Of a DNA stretch of 64,000 bases, positions 26,257 through 41,558 are shown one piece after another (position 1 is the first letter of the stretch; each line of letters begins with the position of its first letter). A program made the translations under genes and the position numbers. Below the pieces are notes generated by a model, which worked only from the letters and a program-made list of their open reading frames with translations, searched no databases and was not told the origin of the DNA. This DNA comes from Roseomonas sp. (GTDB taxonomy: Bacteria > Pseudomonadota > Alphaproteobacteria > Acetobacterales > Acetobacteraceae), in the NCBI GenBank assembly GCA_020249435.1, contig JADCFQ010000012.1:62001-126000 (forward strand). Reading direction: 5' to 3'.

Positions 26257-28050
26257 TCAAGGCCCAACCACTGGCATGCGCGCGGCATCACGCACGGCCG
26301 CCGACATGCGCGCCGCATCTGCAAAGGGCAGCGGCACATAGCGCGCGCCCATGGCGGAGGCGAGGTCTCGTGAAAAAGGCTGCGGCCGTGGCGCGGTATC
26401 AATCAGCAGGGAGGAGATACCCGAAACCTTGAACAGCCGCGCCACATCAAGCGCCTCCGCTTCCGCCGTGGCGCGCCCGCCCATGCCATCACGCGCAACA
26501 TTGGCGCGGCCATCAGTCAGCGCAACAATCACCGGCGTTTGCCCGCGCTTGCGGCTGGCTTCTGCCATGGCAAAGCCGGCGGCGATTCCAGCCGAGAGCG
26601 GCGTACCACCACCACCAGGCAAAGCGGCCAGGCTTCGCTTGGCGCGAACCAGGGAATGTGTCGGTTCCAGCAGCACCTCGGCGCCCCGACCACGGAAGGC
26701 AATCACCGCGACACGATCACGCCGCACATAACAATCCGAGAGCAGCAATTCCACCGCGCCCTTCGCTTCCGCCAGCCGATGCAAAGCCGCCGAGCCAGAC
26801 GCATCCACAAGGAAAATCGTGGTGGTTTCGCTATTCTGCCTGTAGCGCCGGATACGTACATCTTCACGTCTGATATGCACCAGCGCCGCGTGATGCGGCT
26901 TTTCGCGCCGGCGATATTCTTGCCAGGGAGCAGCGACTCGTAGCGTTTCCACCAAGGCCAAACGCAGCCCCGCGCGCCAGGCAGCCGGCCGCGCACCAAT
27001 GGGCCTGCCGCGCTGCGCGGAGCGGCGCATCATGCCGGATTTGCCTGATTGCGCCGCTTGCCGCGCCATCTGCCGCGCCGCCACGCCAAGCCCGGCAAGC
27101 AAGCCTGGCGGAAGGTTCGCTTGCGCCGCTGCAAGAACAAGATCTTCCAATGAAGGTTGATCCTGGCTTTGGCTCTGATCGGCTCGGGTGTTTTCCTGTT
27201 GTTGCTGCTCTGGCGCCGGGGGCTGTTCCTCTGCGGGTGCCTCTGGCATTTGGCGCGCGCGCGGGGCCAGCACCAATTGCGCGGCGAGCGCGGCATCCTC
27301 CGCAGTAACCTCTTTGCGCCCAGCCAGGGCCGCTGCGGCACGGGCACAACGCAGCGCGAAAATCGGTGCCCGCAGGGAAAGAATGCCAAGCGCCAAAGCC
27401 GCCGCGCAAAAGGCTTGCGGTAAATCCGGCGGCACCCTGACATGCGCAACTAGCTGTCGCGCGGCCTGAATATCATCCCGATGCGGCATGACGGATTTCA
27501 TCCGCTTCGCGCTTTGCTGCGGCAAGCTGACATGGAATGCCAAGCGATCAGCAAGCGCTTCCGCGACCTGTTCTTCTTCCGATGCGCCTTCATCCAAGGC
27601 AATGACGGCAAAGCGTGTTGCCTCGGCGAAGGCCACCCCTTCCCGCGCGACATTGACCGCACCTTGATCCAGCACCGCCGCAATGCGCGCGATGGTCTGG
27701 CCTTCCACCCGTTCCGCCATGGGAAGAATGACCACGCCGCCATCACTTTCCGAGAGCAATCCCCGTTGCGCGATGGGCCGCCCGCTGCTGAGGCTGGCGG
27801 TGAGATCAAGACCACCCAGCAGCCGATTATCCGCAATGCCCATCGGCACGCGCCGCCATGGCGCGCCCTGCGGCATTATTTTGCGCAGTGCTTCCAGCCA
27901 ATCATCCCTGAGTGGATCAGCCGGCCCGCGCAACACCACGCCGCCCAGGCCAAACGGGTCAACCGCAAGCAGCGCCACCACCTGGAAGGCCATCGCAGTT
28001 GCGGTGTCTTCCTGATTATTGGTTTCTACTGCCTGCGGCGCTTTCGTCAT
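26257..28050 (-). CDS. bchD: Magnesium chelatase subunit D
   Basis: 597-aa BchD, which forms the hexameric AAA+ platform with BchI that drives Mg2+ insertion into protoporphyrin IX by BchH. An N-terminal degenerate AAA+ domain is followed by a Pro/Gln/Glu-rich linker (EEQPPAPEQQQQ) and a C-terminal integrin-I/vWA domain. The vWA domain has the MIDAS start VDASGSAALHRLAEAKG and the ALTDGRANVA segment. The Walker A is not preserved, as usual for BchD. The ATG overlaps the bchI stop as ATGA. Confidence 0.95.
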   Translation of the reverse strand: MTKAPQAVETNNQEDTATAMAFQVVALLAVDPFGLGGVVLRGPADPLRDDWLEALRKIMPQGAPWRRVPMGIADNRLLGGLDLTASLSSGRPIAQRGLLSESDGGVVILPMAERVEGQTIARIAAVLDQGAVNVAREGVAFAEATRFAVIALDEGASEEEQVAEALADRLAFHVSLPQQSAKRMKSVMPHRDDIQAARQLVAHVRVPPDLPQAFCAAALALGILSLRAPIFALRCARAAAALAGRKEVTAEDAALAAQLVLAPRARQMPEAPAEEQPPAPEQQQQENTRADQSQSQDQPSLEDLVLAAAQANLPPGLLAGLGVAARQMARQAAQSGKSGMMRRSAQRGRPIGARPAAWRAGLRLALVETLRVAAPWQEYRRREKPHHAALVHIRREDVRIRRYRQNSETTTIFLVDASGSAALHRLAEAKGAVELLLSDCYVRRDRVAVIAFRGRGAEVLLEPTHSLVRAKRSLAALPGGGGTPLSAGIAAGFAMAEASRKRGQTPVIVALTDGRANVARDGMGGRATAEAEALDVARLFKVSGISSLLIDTAPRPQPFSRDLASAMGARYVPLPFADAARMSAAVRDAARMPVVGP

Positions 28051-29192
28051 GAGCCGAAGACGTCTTCGAGCGCCTTTTCCACCCGCGTCGTCGCAACCGC
28101 TTCATCCAAGGGGTTGCGCCGTAGCCGATGACGCAAGGCAGAAGGCGCAATACGGCGCAGATGATCCTTGGTGACTTCGCGTTCGCCTTCCAGCGCCGCC
28201 AGCGCACGCGCTGCCCTGACGAGTGTCAGCTCTCCACGCAAGCCATCAGTGCCAAGCGCCATACACAAAGTCGCCGCCTGTTCAATCGTGCCAAGCGGGA
28301 GCGTCACGGACAACAGGCGCTTCCGCCCTGCCAAAATAGCGTCCCGCGTTTGTGCCTCTTCCTTGGACCAATGCTTGATGAAACCACTGGCGTCGCGGTC
28401 ATAAGCATCGCGCCGACACACAACCTCCACCCGGCTGGCAAGGTCCTTCGGCGTGCTGACTTCAACCGAAAGCCCGAACCGGTCGAGCAATTGGGGGCGT
28501 AATTCCCCTTCCTCAGGGTTACCACTTCCTATCAACACAAAGCGCGCAGGATGGCGAAGGCTGATGCCCTCACGCTCCACCACATTCTCTCCCGATGCGG
28601 CGACATCGAGCAGAAGATCAACCAAATGATCTTCAAGCAGGTTGACCTCATCAATATAGAGAAACCCGCGATGCGCGGCAGCAAGCAGCCCTGGTTCAAA
28701 GGCTTTCACGCCCTGCGCCAAGGCCCTTTCGATATCGAGCGCGCCGGCCAGGCGATCTTCCGTTGTGCCAAGCGGCAAATCAACGACGGGTACGGGTACC
28801 ATGCGCTTTTCTGGCTTACGTCCCTTGACCAGACTGCCACAATGGGAACAGCTTGATTGCGGCGCGGCAGGGTCACAGGCGAAGGGACAACCGGCAACGA
28901 CGGGCATTTCTGGCAGCAGCGCCGCCAATGAACGCACGGCGGTGGATTTGCCCGTGCCACGATCCCCAAACACCAGGACGCCACCAATGCTTGGATCAAC
29001 CGCGGCAATCATCAGCGCGCGCTTCATTTCCTCCTGCCCGACGATGGCGCTGAAGGGATAGGCGTTGCGCGCAGCTGGCGCGGCTAAGCGGCTTGTTTTG
29101 TCCGATGGCGCGCGTGGCGCTTGGCGACGCGACACCTGCCCTTCCTGGCCAGGCCGCGTGGCCGGCCGGAAGCTGGTGAGTGCACCATCCAT
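28047..29192 (-). CDS. bchI: Magnesium chelatase ATPase subunit I
   Basis: 381-aa AAA+ ATPase. Walker A is GDRGTGKST (76-84), Walker B lies in FLYIDEVNLL, and the arginine-finger region is in NPEEGELRPQLLDRFG. An N-terminal extension of about 45 residues precedes the core. The region after sensor-like helix 1 contains a four-cysteine pattern C-x3-C-x8-C-x2-C. The start ATG overlaps the hemA stop as TAATG, preferred over upstream in-frame codons. It acts with BchD and BchH at the first committed step of bacteriochlorophyll synthesis. Confidence 0.95.
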   Translation of the reverse strand: MDGALTSFRPATRPGQEGQVSRRQAPRAPSDKTSRLAAPAARNAYPFSAIVGQEEMKRALMIAAVDPSIGGVLVFGDRGTGKSTAVRSLAALLPEMPVVAGCPFACDPAAPQSSCSHCGSLVKGRKPEKRMVPVPVVDLPLGTTEDRLAGALDIERALAQGVKAFEPGLLAAAHRGFLYIDEVNLLEDHLVDLLLDVAASGENVVEREGISLRHPARFVLIGSGNPEEGELRPQLLDRFGLSVEVSTPKDLASRVEVVCRRDAYDRDASGFIKHWSKEEAQTRDAILAGRKRLLSVTLPLGTIEQAATLCMALGTDGLRGELTLVRAARALAALEGEREVTKDHLRRIAPSALRHRLRRNPLDEAVATTRVEKALEDVFGS

Positions 29193-30403
29193 TACGCGGC
29201 CCGCCGCAAGCGGAATTGCGACCAAACCTGTTCAAGCGATTGGACCAGGTGATCCATATCGGCATCCGAATGCACAGGCGATGGCGTGATGCGTAGCCGT
29301 TCCGTCCCACGCGGTACGGTTGGATAATTGATCGGCTGCACGTAAATCCCGTGCTCATCCAACAGCGTATCGCTGAGTTTCTTGCAGAGCGTCGGATCAC
29401 CCACCATCACCGGCACGATATGGCTAAGATTATCCAGATGCGGCACACCAATCGCATCCAAGCGTTGCCGCAAGGTGGCAGCGCGTTCATGCAGCCTTTC
29501 CCGTTCATCATTGTTCTGCCGCAAATGACGAATGGCAGCACGCGCACCGGCCGCGATGGCTGGCGGCAGGGCCGTTGAGAAGATGAAGCCGGATGCAAAG
29601 GAACGCACAAAATCACACATGGCCGTGCTGCCAGCGATATAGCCGCCAATCACACCAAACGCCTTGGCAAGGGTGCCTTCAATCACCGTCACACGGTCCG
29701 CGACGCCATCACGTTGCGTGATACCACCGCCATTTGCGCCATAAAGGCCGACCGCATGAACCTCATCGCAATAGGTCATGGCGCCGTATTCATCAGCAAC
29801 ATCGCAGATATCGCTGATCGGCGCGATATCGCCATCCATGGAATAGACGCTTTCGAAGGCCACCAATTTCGGCGCTGATTTCGGAAGCTCCGCCAATACA
29901 CGCCGCAAATCCGCAACGTCATTATGCTTGAACAGAACGCGCTTGGCCTTGCTATGGCGCATACCCTCAATCATGGAAGCGTGGTTCATCTCATCAGAAA
30001 CGATGATGCACCCCGGCAGTTTGGACCCAAGCGTCGAAAGCGATGCCCAATTCGACATATAGCCTGAATTAAACAGCAGCGCCGCTTCGCGGCCATGCAG
30101 GGCAGCGAGGTCTTTTTCCAATAAAACATGCTCATGATTGGTGCCCGAGATGTTGCGTGTGCCGCCGGCACCGGCCCCGCAACGATCCAGCGCTTCATGC
30201 ATGGCGCTCAGCACATCAGGGTGCTGACCCATACCGAGATAATCATTAGAGCACCAAACAGTCACCTCACCGCGCACGCCCTTGTCGTGCCGTGTGGCAC
30301 GCGGGAATTGTCCGCGACGCCGCTCGAGATCCGCGAATACCCGATACCGGCCTTCGCGGCGAAGGCCATCAAGCTGACCTTGGAAAAATTCCTCGTAATT
30401 CAT
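29192..30403 (-). CDS. hemA: 5-Aminolevulinate synthase
   Basis: 403-aa PLP-dependent ALA synthase (Shemin pathway), which condenses glycine and succinyl-CoA to ALA. The N-terminus [14 protein letters not shown], the DYLGMGQHP segment, [12 protein letters not shown], and the PLP-lysine loop [14 protein letters not shown] are diagnostic. The ATG follows GGAGAG; an upstream in-frame extension lacks conservation. Position between puhE and bchI places precursor supply under photosynthesis control. A 111-nt gap before it could hold a promoter, but no clear site was found. Confidence 0.96.
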   Translation of the reverse strand: MNYEEFFQGQLDGLRREGRYRVFADLERRRGQFPRATRHDKGVRGEVTVWCSNDYLGMGQHPDVLSAMHEALDRCGAGAGGTRNISGTNHEHVLLEKDLAALHGREAALLFNSGYMSNWASLSTLGSKLPGCIIVSDEMNHASMIEGMRHSKAKRVLFKHNDVADLRRVLAELPKSAPKLVAFESVYSMDGDIAPISDICDVADEYGAMTYCDEVHAVGLYGANGGGITQRDGVADRVTVIEGTLAKAFGVIGGYIAGSTAMCDFVRSFASGFIFSTALPPAIAAGARAAIRHLRQNNDERERLHERAATLRQRLDAIGVPHLDNLSHIVPVMVGDPTLCKKLSDTLLDEHGIYVQPINYPTVPRGTERLRITPSPVHSDADMDHLVQSLEQVWSQFRLRRAA

Positions 30404-30514
30404 GTCACACTCTCCTTGCCCAGAATGATTTTCCAGGTCTTGCGATTGCGCGAAGGTCGCTTTCGGCCGCATTTGCCGAAACAAGGCCCCTCGCCATGCC
30501 TTGGGTGATCTGCC

Positions 30515-31573
30515 TCATGCGCCATGCCTCAGCGCATAATCCTCGAGCTCCGCCTGTATGCCGCGCATATCCAATAGCCGCCCGGTAACGATGATGCCTG
30601 TCCGCGTTGTCTCCGGCACTGCCTCGCGCCGCAGATGCATGGTGCCATTGGTGAAATCCAGCGTGAGCCAACCATCGGGCGCGCGAATGGACCCACGCAG
30701 ACTTTCAACCGAACCGAAAGCGCCAGCGGTGATGCGTGTGAGCAAGGCATTCAAGGGGCGCGTATCAAAGGGTCCATTCCTATCGGTGGACCAGCTTCCG
30801 GTTTGCGCTGGTGATTCCTGATCCCTGAGGCCCCAACGCCAAAGCGCTTCAAGCGGCAAAGGCAGCATCAAGAACCAATGCTCAATCACCGCCAGGGAGG
30901 CCATTGTGGCCACAAGCATGAACCCTGTCGCCTGATACGCATCAGCACCCGCCGCAAAAGCCTTGTGGAACAGCAAAGCGCTCAGCATCGTGCCGAGGGT
31001 GATCGAAAAAGGGAAAAGCAGATTCATCGGCCGATGCGCGAAATAGCTGCTCATGTAGCGCAGATGCGCCGGCAAGAGCCGCTCGCCAGTATTGCGCACC
31101 CCAAGATAAAGATTGAGCTTGGCACTCAGGCGCATCAGCCAGAGAATGCCATAAGTCAGCAATCCAATCTGGTTAGGCCCCTGCGCGAAAGCGATGATAA
31201 GCAGAAAGCCCAGTCCCAGGATGAATAATTCGTGCCAAAGCACGACGCGGGTTGCGGACCAGAAGCGCCGCAACCCAGTGAATTGTGCTGGCATTTCAGA
31301 ACGATTTGGCCCCGTAATCAACCCGCCTAGAAAGCTGATCTCCACCGCGCCCCAGATCGCCAATGCCGCCACAAATGAAAGATAGGCGCCATTCGCTGTT
31401 ACGTCATCGGAAGCTGCATGCAGCATCACCAGCCCAACAGCGAGCAAGCCCGCAGATGCCGCACCGAGCGCCAGACGATGTCCCGCAAGCTTGGTGACCG
31501 CAAAAAGAATCGCACCCGTCGTCAGCCACCAAAGAAAGATGGCAATCAGGGCTGCGGTCACGCTTTCGGGCAT
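30515..31573 (-). CDS. puhE: PuhE, photosynthetic assembly membrane protein
   Basis: 352-aa polytopic membrane protein with about seven or eight helices (VTAALIAIFLWWLTTGAIL, ALIWGAVEISFLGGLI-like segments and others). The conserved RYMSSYFAHRPMNLLFPFSI loop is present. PuhE is known from puhABC-acsF-puhE arrangements and affects reaction-centre levels; the mechanism is unclear. The start lies 10 nt after the acsF stop with a normal spacing. The C-terminus contains a soluble beta-rich tail (TGIIVTGRLLDMRGIQ). Confidence 0.88.
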   Translation of the reverse strand: MPESVTAALIAIFLWWLTTGAILFAVTKLAGHRLALGAASAGLLAVGLVMLHAASDDVTANGAYLSFVAALAIWGAVEISFLGGLITGPNRSEMPAQFTGLRRFWSATRVVLWHELFILGLGFLLIIAFAQGPNQIGLLTYGILWLMRLSAKLNLYLGVRNTGERLLPAHLRYMSSYFAHRPMNLLFPFSITLGTMLSALLFHKAFAAGADAYQATGFMLVATMASLAVIEHWFLMLPLPLEALWRWGLRDQESPAQTGSWSTDRNGPFDTRPLNALLTRITAGAFGSVESLRGSIRAPDGWLTLDFTNGTMHLRREAVPETTRTGIIVTGRLLDMRGIQAELEDYALRHGA

Positions 31574-31583
31574 GGCGGCTCGT

Positions 31584-32660
31584 CTACCACACCGGTGAGA
31601 GGCGAATTTCGTTCGGAAGCGGATGCTTTCGCGGCCTACGGAAAAACAGCCTGGCGAAGGTGGTAGCGGCCGAAATGCTCAAGCCGATGCGGCGAAGCCG
31701 GCCGCCAATACCACCCTGGCGCCGAGCATCGCTCATCCTTTCCGAAATCTGCCAGAGGCGGTCCATATCTTCCATGAAGCCCGGACCATCCACATCGAGC
31801 GTGACAGGGAACACCTGGCGACAAATCTCCTCGGTGATCTTGAAGACCTGCCGATCATATTCCGTCGGCGTCATGCCAAGTGCCTTATGGAATTCAGGCC
31901 GACCATGGTCCCGGACATACATGGTGGCGAAAACCGCCAATTGAAAAAAGCGGCACCACAGCGCATTGACACCGGTCAGGAGCTTCGGATTGGCGCGCAT
32001 CAGCAGCGCAAAAGCCTCGCCATGGCGGAACTCGTCATTGCACCATTTCTCGAACCACAGGAAGATCGGGTGAAAACGCAATTCCGGGTGACGTTCGAAT
32101 TGCCGGAAAATGGTTATGTAGCGGGCGTAACCGATCTTCTCGCTCAAGTAAGTCGCGTAGAAGATGAATTTTGGCTGGAAGTAATGATACTTCTTGGCGC
32201 GCGTCAAAAACCCAAGATCAACGCCAATTCCCAGATCCTTCAGCGCGTCATTGATGAAGCCCGCATGGCGGCTTTCATCACGCGCCATCACGGAGAATAA
32301 CTCGCGCATATCCGGGTTTTTCACGCGCTTCTTGATTTCGGCGTAGAGGACACAGCCGGAAAACTCAGCCGTGACACTGCTCACCAGGAAATCTACCAAC
32401 TCTGTCTGTAGCCCCTCAGGTAAATCTTCAAGCCGAAACGCGTCGAAACGCTCATCCCGGATGAAATGGCCCTTGTTCGGGTCGCGGTGGAATTCCTCCA
32501 TCAGGCGGTCCCATTCGGCCCGCACCGGCTCCACATCAATCGCGTCCATTGCCGTGAAATCCGTTGTGTAAAAGCGCGGCGAAAGGACCGTTTCGGTCAG
32601 CGCGAGTTCCGTCGTCTCACGCGAGAGCTTATCGCGCATGGCGTGGGTCACGGCGTTCAT
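31584..32660 (-). CDS. acsF: Aerobic Mg-protoporphyrin IX monomethyl ester cyclase
   Basis: 358-aa diiron monooxygenase that forms the fifth ring of bacteriochlorophyll using O2. Metal ligands are in [22 protein letters not shown] and [11 protein letters not shown], giving the two Glu/Asp-x-x-His motifs. No oxygen-independent bchE is found in the window, so pigment synthesis should need oxygen unless bchE is elsewhere. The ATG overlaps the stop of the upstream 101-aa ORF as ATGA. It lies in the conserved puhABC-orf-acsF-puhE order. Confidence 0.96.
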   Translation of the reverse strand: MNAVTHAMRDKLSRETTELALTETVLSPRFYTTDFTAMDAIDVEPVRAEWDRLMEEFHRDPNKGHFIRDERFDAFRLEDLPEGLQTELVDFLVSSVTAEFSGCVLYAEIKKRVKNPDMRELFSVMARDESRHAGFINDALKDLGIGVDLGFLTRAKKYHYFQPKFIFYATYLSEKIGYARYITIFRQFERHPELRFHPIFLWFEKWCNDEFRHGEAFALLMRANPKLLTGVNALWCRFFQLAVFATMYVRDHGRPEFHKALGMTPTEYDRQVFKITEEICRQVFPVTLDVDGPGFMEDMDRLWQISERMSDARRQGGIGGRLRRIGLSISAATTFARLFFRRPRKHPLPNEIRLSPVW

Positions 32661-32962
32661 GCGGCCTCCTTGGGCTCAAAGCCGACATGATAAAGTTCGG
32701 TCAATTCCAGGATCGAACGGAGCTGAGTCCAATGCCGCATAAAAAATCCTGCGCGGATGATGGTGGCCGAGGTTTCGAAGCTGTATTTCTCACCAAAGGC
32801 AACCTGAGCTGGCGCGCCATGGACAATCACCTGATCCCCTGGCCGCAGCACCACATCTTCCGGCACCGCATAGGCATGAAAACTATCGAAGCTGCGTTCG
32901 ATTTCGACGGTACAGGGCACATCGAAGCGCCTGCCTCGCCGCGTATTGCTTGTTTGGGTCAT
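32657..32962 (-). CDS. Conserved PGC protein between puhC and acsF
   Basis: 101-aa soluble protein. It begins with a polar, basic N-terminus, continues with a beta-rich core ([36 protein letters not shown]) and ends with a helix containing [25 protein letters not shown] small ORF at this position is conserved in several alphaproteobacterial PGCs, but no function is established. It overlaps both neighbours by 4 nt (ATGA on each side), so its dose is tied to PuhC and AcsF. A helper of the cyclase or of reaction-centre assembly is conceivable. Confidence 0.8.
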   Translation of the reverse strand: MTQTSNTRRGRRFDVPCTVEIERSFDSFHAYAVPEDVVLRPGDQVIVHGAPAQVAFGEKYSFETSATIIRAGFFMRHWTQLRSILELTELYHVGFEPKEAA

Positions 32963-33417
32963 TTGCCTTCCTCATTTTTTTTGAACAATATTTCCGCAAA
33001 ACTCTGCACATTCGTCGCACCAAAGGCGCGCAAATCCGTCCAACGACCACTTTCCGGGTCTTGAAGAATGATGGCGCCACCCTGCAGTGCCGCCAATCTT
33101 AAGGGGCTTTCAGCACCGGGATTTTCAAGGCGCCTATCGCGCGTGAAACCGCGCAAGGCGCCGCGCACAAAGCCCCCTTCACCAGGCGCAACTTCGCCAA
33201 TCAGCTGCCCAGTCGTCGCATCGCGAATGGAAATGCCACCATCCATACGATCACTGAACAGGATATCTCGTGCAAAAAGCGCCTGACCTGGCTGGTGCCT
33301 GACCTGTTGCTTCTCACCTGCATTAAGCATCACCAACGCAATGAGCCCGGCAAGCATCACCCCGAGCCCGATGCCCAGATAGTCCTTGTGCGGCGCTATT
33401 GCCTTGGCTGTCATCAT
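32959..33417 (-). CDS. puhC: PuhC, photosynthetic complex assembly protein
   Basis: About 152 aa with one N-terminal transmembrane helix (YLGIGLGVMLAGLIALVML) and a periplasmic beta-rich domain (DRMDGGISIRDATTGQLIGEV, GFVRGALRGFTRDRRL). PuhC promotes reorganisation and assembly of LH1 around the reaction centre. Two adjacent ATG codons (33417 and 33414) follow AGGGGAGGG; either may be used. It comes 7 nt after the puhB stop and overlaps the next ORF as ATGA. Confidence 0.9.
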   Translation of the reverse strand: MMTAKAIAPHKDYLGIGLGVMLAGLIALVMLNAGEKQQVRHQPGQALFARDILFSDRMDGGISIRDATTGQLIGEVAPGEGGFVRGALRGFTRDRRLENPGAESPLRLAALQGGAIILQDPESGRWTDLRAFGATNVQSFAEILFKKNEEGK

Positions 33418-33424
33418 CCCTCCC

Positions 33425-34096
33425 CTATGCCATTGCCGTTGCGCCATTTGGCATTTCGGCTTCCGGCGTATTCTGGCCACGGCTGATGGCAGCACCACCT
33501 GCATTGGCGACCGCCTCACCCAATATCCTGGCGACTTCTGTGGCTTCCGCTACACCACGAAGCATCGGCTTTGGTCGTCCGACGCTCCATCCCGCGCAAT
33601 GGGGCCAAAGGGCAATCCAGGAAATCCGGTGGCTTGGAAGCAAGTCCAACACAATGTCGCCATGACCATCTTTGCGATTCCGCAAATCGGCCCCGGCAAT
33701 AGCGACAAAGGGGATATTGATTGTGATCGGCAGGGCGACACCCACACGCAAAACCAGGCGCCGAGAGGTAATGGAATAGACACTCGTCTTTGCCGTCACC
33801 TTGGCAAGCAGCGTCAAAATGCCGATCGCGATGCTCCCAACCAGCAGCAATACCGCAGCTGATCCGATGGCAGCGGTCATGGAGGCACCTCCAAGCGCAG
33901 CATTCAAAATGTCCCAACCCGCGAGGAACAGAAAATACGCCATCACCCAGCGGATCAGGAAAATCCGCTGGGCAATTTCAGTCCAAGCCGGTGCCCCCTG
34001 CCACAACAAAACCTCACCTTCCGGAAGTGCTTCCGGAAGGCCCGGTATCGGTTCCAGCCCGTGTTCGGTCAGGCGTGCGGGGGCTGGCTTTTTCAC
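33425..34096 (-). CDS. puhB: PuhB, reaction-centre assembly protein
   Basis: 223-aa membrane protein with a PH-like/bPH2 domain. The N-terminal segment GLPEALPEGEVLLWQGAP is characteristic, followed by two or three transmembrane helices (WVMAYFLFLAGWDILN, AVLLLVGSIAIGILTLLAK) and a soluble beta domain (YSITSRRLVLRVGVALPITINIPF). It dimerises and assists reaction-centre assembly. The start overlaps the puhA stop as ATGA. Confidence 0.92.
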   Translation of the reverse strand: MKKPAPARLTEHGLEPIPGLPEALPEGEVLLWQGAPAWTEIAQRIFLIRWVMAYFLFLAGWDILNAALGGASMTAAIGSAAVLLLVGSIAIGILTLLAKVTAKTSVYSITSRRLVLRVGVALPITINIPFVAIAGADLRNRKDGHGDIVLDLLPSHRISWIALWPHCAGWSVGRPKPMLRGVAEATEVARILGEAVANAGGAAISRGQNTPEAEMPNGATAMA

Positions 34097-34875
34097 AGGC
34101 AGGCCTCACTACGTTCCGGCGTGGCATAGAAATGCCCACCACCAAAATAGCCAGAGATCCGGTCTTCTTCGAGCAGCGTAATTTGCTCAGCCTTGGCAAT
34201 GCCAGGTGCAGCCGCGAACTGCGCCGCCGTGACCGAAATCACATTCGTCGTGCCGTCATCCGTGAAGGTGCAGAGGAATATCGGCACAAGCACACGGCGT
34301 CCGCCAGCCACTTCCGTTTCAACATAACGCAGGATGTATTCCGAACGATCTACCCAAAGATCAACGACTGTACCGGCGACTTCACCATCCAGCGTGATCA
34401 CCGACTTGCCGCGTGGATCAGGGTCTTCATGCGCAATATGCCAACCTGGCGCAGCGCGCAGCGGAACGATCTTTGGCGCGCTATCATCATACGCCAAATC
34501 CGGTACGTCGGCACGATCTGCATAGGAAGCCGGGCCGACACCATCACGCATTGCATCGCCCGTGGGGACAAAGGCGGTGCCAGGACAGGGATAATCTGGC
34601 GCCAAATGCGCGGTGACATCCCGTTCCGGCCGCACACCCTGCACGACCGTGGCGCCTTCGGGATAATGCAGCCGAAAGACCTTGGGCGCTGGCGTTTCCG
34701 GGAAGCCATGCATGGTGGCGAAGGCCGGGCGATCCGGCAATTCATTCACCATCGGATAGCCTTCGCGCTTGTTTTCGCGGAGTAGATAATAAACCAGCCC
34801 CGCGAAAAACGCGAAGAAGATATATAGCGAAACAGCCGCCGCATCCAGGAAGACAGGCGTTGCAGGTGTTGTCAT
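34093..34875 (-). CDS. puhA: Reaction centre H subunit
   Basis: 260-aa H subunit with one N-terminal transmembrane helix (AAAVSLYIFFAFFAGLVYYLLRENKREGYP) and a large cytoplasmic beta-barrel domain. Conserved elements include EVAGTVVDLWVDRSEYILRYVE and the LVPIFLCTF and ITLLEEDRISGYFGGGHFYATP blocks. It caps the L/M complex and controls proton delivery to QB. The start overlaps the lhaA stop as ATGA. Confidence 0.97.
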   Translation of the reverse strand: MTTPATPVFLDAAAVSLYIFFAFFAGLVYYLLRENKREGYPMVNELPDRPAFATMHGFPETPAPKVFRLHYPEGATVVQGVRPERDVTAHLAPDYPCPGTAFVPTGDAMRDGVGPASYADRADVPDLAYDDSAPKIVPLRAAPGWHIAHEDPDPRGKSVITLDGEVAGTVVDLWVDRSEYILRYVETEVAGGRRVLVPIFLCTFTDDGTTNVISVTAAQFAAAPGIAKAEQITLLEEDRISGYFGGGHFYATPERSEACL

Positions 34876-36331
34876 GGCAATGCTCCATGTTGGTTCCGCA
34901 GCCCGGCAAGAGCCGGCCGGCCTGCATCATGTTGAGGTACAGGTGAGACAGTATCGTTCGCCCGAAGCAGTGGGCCAACGACTGCAAGCATCATGAAAAG
35001 AAGCAGGATTTCGACGAGGTAGACGCCGACATAGCCAGTACTTGGCGCATCAAGCCCGGCACCCAGAATGCCGGCTGAAGCAAGCGACGAAATGACATCA
35101 CGCACGACGCCGCCAAGCGCCACCGCAGCGCCACCGGCAGTTGCCGTAACAGCGCCCCATACGCCGAGGGTCAGACCAATCTGACCTTCCGGTGCCGCCT
35201 GCATGCAACCGGTCAAGGTTGCGTGCGCAAACAGCCCCGCGCCGAAACCAATCGCCGCTGTCCCAGCAGCAAAGACCAGCGTCGATTCAAGGGGTGCCGC
35301 AAAAATCACCATTACAAAACCAGAAATACCCACCATGGCGCCGGCACTCGCGACGCGTTGTGCATGCATACCGCGCGCAAGCAGGGGCGCCGCGCGCAGG
35401 AAGCCCAATACCGCGCCACTGGCAAACAGCGCGGTCAAGCCTGTTGTTGCACCTACACCAAGGGAGAGTATCTGCCCCCCATAGGGTTCCAGCAAAACAT
35501 CCTGCATGCCAAAGGCGGCTGTCCCAAGCGCCGCCGCCAGCAAGCGCCTATCCCACGGACCTGCCTTGCGCAGCAATGCAATGCTTTCCCTGAAACCCGG
35601 ATCATCCGCCGTGCGGCCAATCGTCAGTTCCGGGCGCCTTGGTTCCTGCTTCCAGGCCGCAATCAGATTGATCACCAGCGTCGCGGCGGCCATGCCTTGC
35701 ACGAGTTGAATCAGCTTGATTTGCGAAAAATCAGCGAGGAAAGCGCCGAAGACAAGTGCCGATACAACCATACCAATCAACTGCATCAACGATAGGATCG
35801 TGACGACATTTGGCTGCGCTTCACGCGGCACAATATCAGTGGCCAAGGCAAGACCCACGGTCTGCACTGTATGCATGCCGGCGCCAACCATCAGAAACGC
35901 AAGCCCCGCAGCAAGCTGCGCGACCCAGGGCGGTGCCCAGGTATCGCCTGACAAGATGATCAAGGCGAACGGCATCATCGCGAGTCCACCAAACTGGATG
36001 ATGCTGCCGAGCCAGAGATAAGGCACGCGCCGCCACCCAAGTACTGAACGATGCGAATCCGAACGAAACCCAATCAAGGCACGCAATGGCGCAAATAGCA
36101 GCGGCAGCGCCACCATGATAGCGACTAAGCTGGCGGCAACACCCATTTCCACAATCATGACGCGATTGAGCGTGCCCACCATCAGCACGGCGGTCATGCC
36201 GCAGGAAATCTGGAACAGCGACAGGCGCAATAGGCGCTTGATCGGCAAAGGACCGCTGCTGGCTTCGGCGAAGGGCAGCACATTCACGCTGATCCCCGTC
36301 CAAAGTCGTGCCAAGCGGTCATTCACCTCGC

Positions 36332-36335
<4 letters not shown>
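34872..36335 (-). CDS. lhaA: LhaA, PucC-family LH1 assembly transporter-like protein
   Basis: 487-aa major-facilitator-type protein with about twelve membrane helices. PucC/LhaA family features include the LRLSLFQISCGMTAVLMVGTLNRVM start of helix 1, the RALIGFRSDSH loop and VLLEPYGGQILSLGVG. LhaA is needed for LH1 assembly, probably delivering or controlling bacteriochlorophyll insertion. It lies between bchM and puhA, the conserved place of lhaA, and overlaps both by 4 nt. A second PucC-family member lies next to bchP in this window. Confidence 0.93.
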
Positions 36336-41532
<5,197 letters not shown>

Positions 41533-41558
<26 letters not shown>

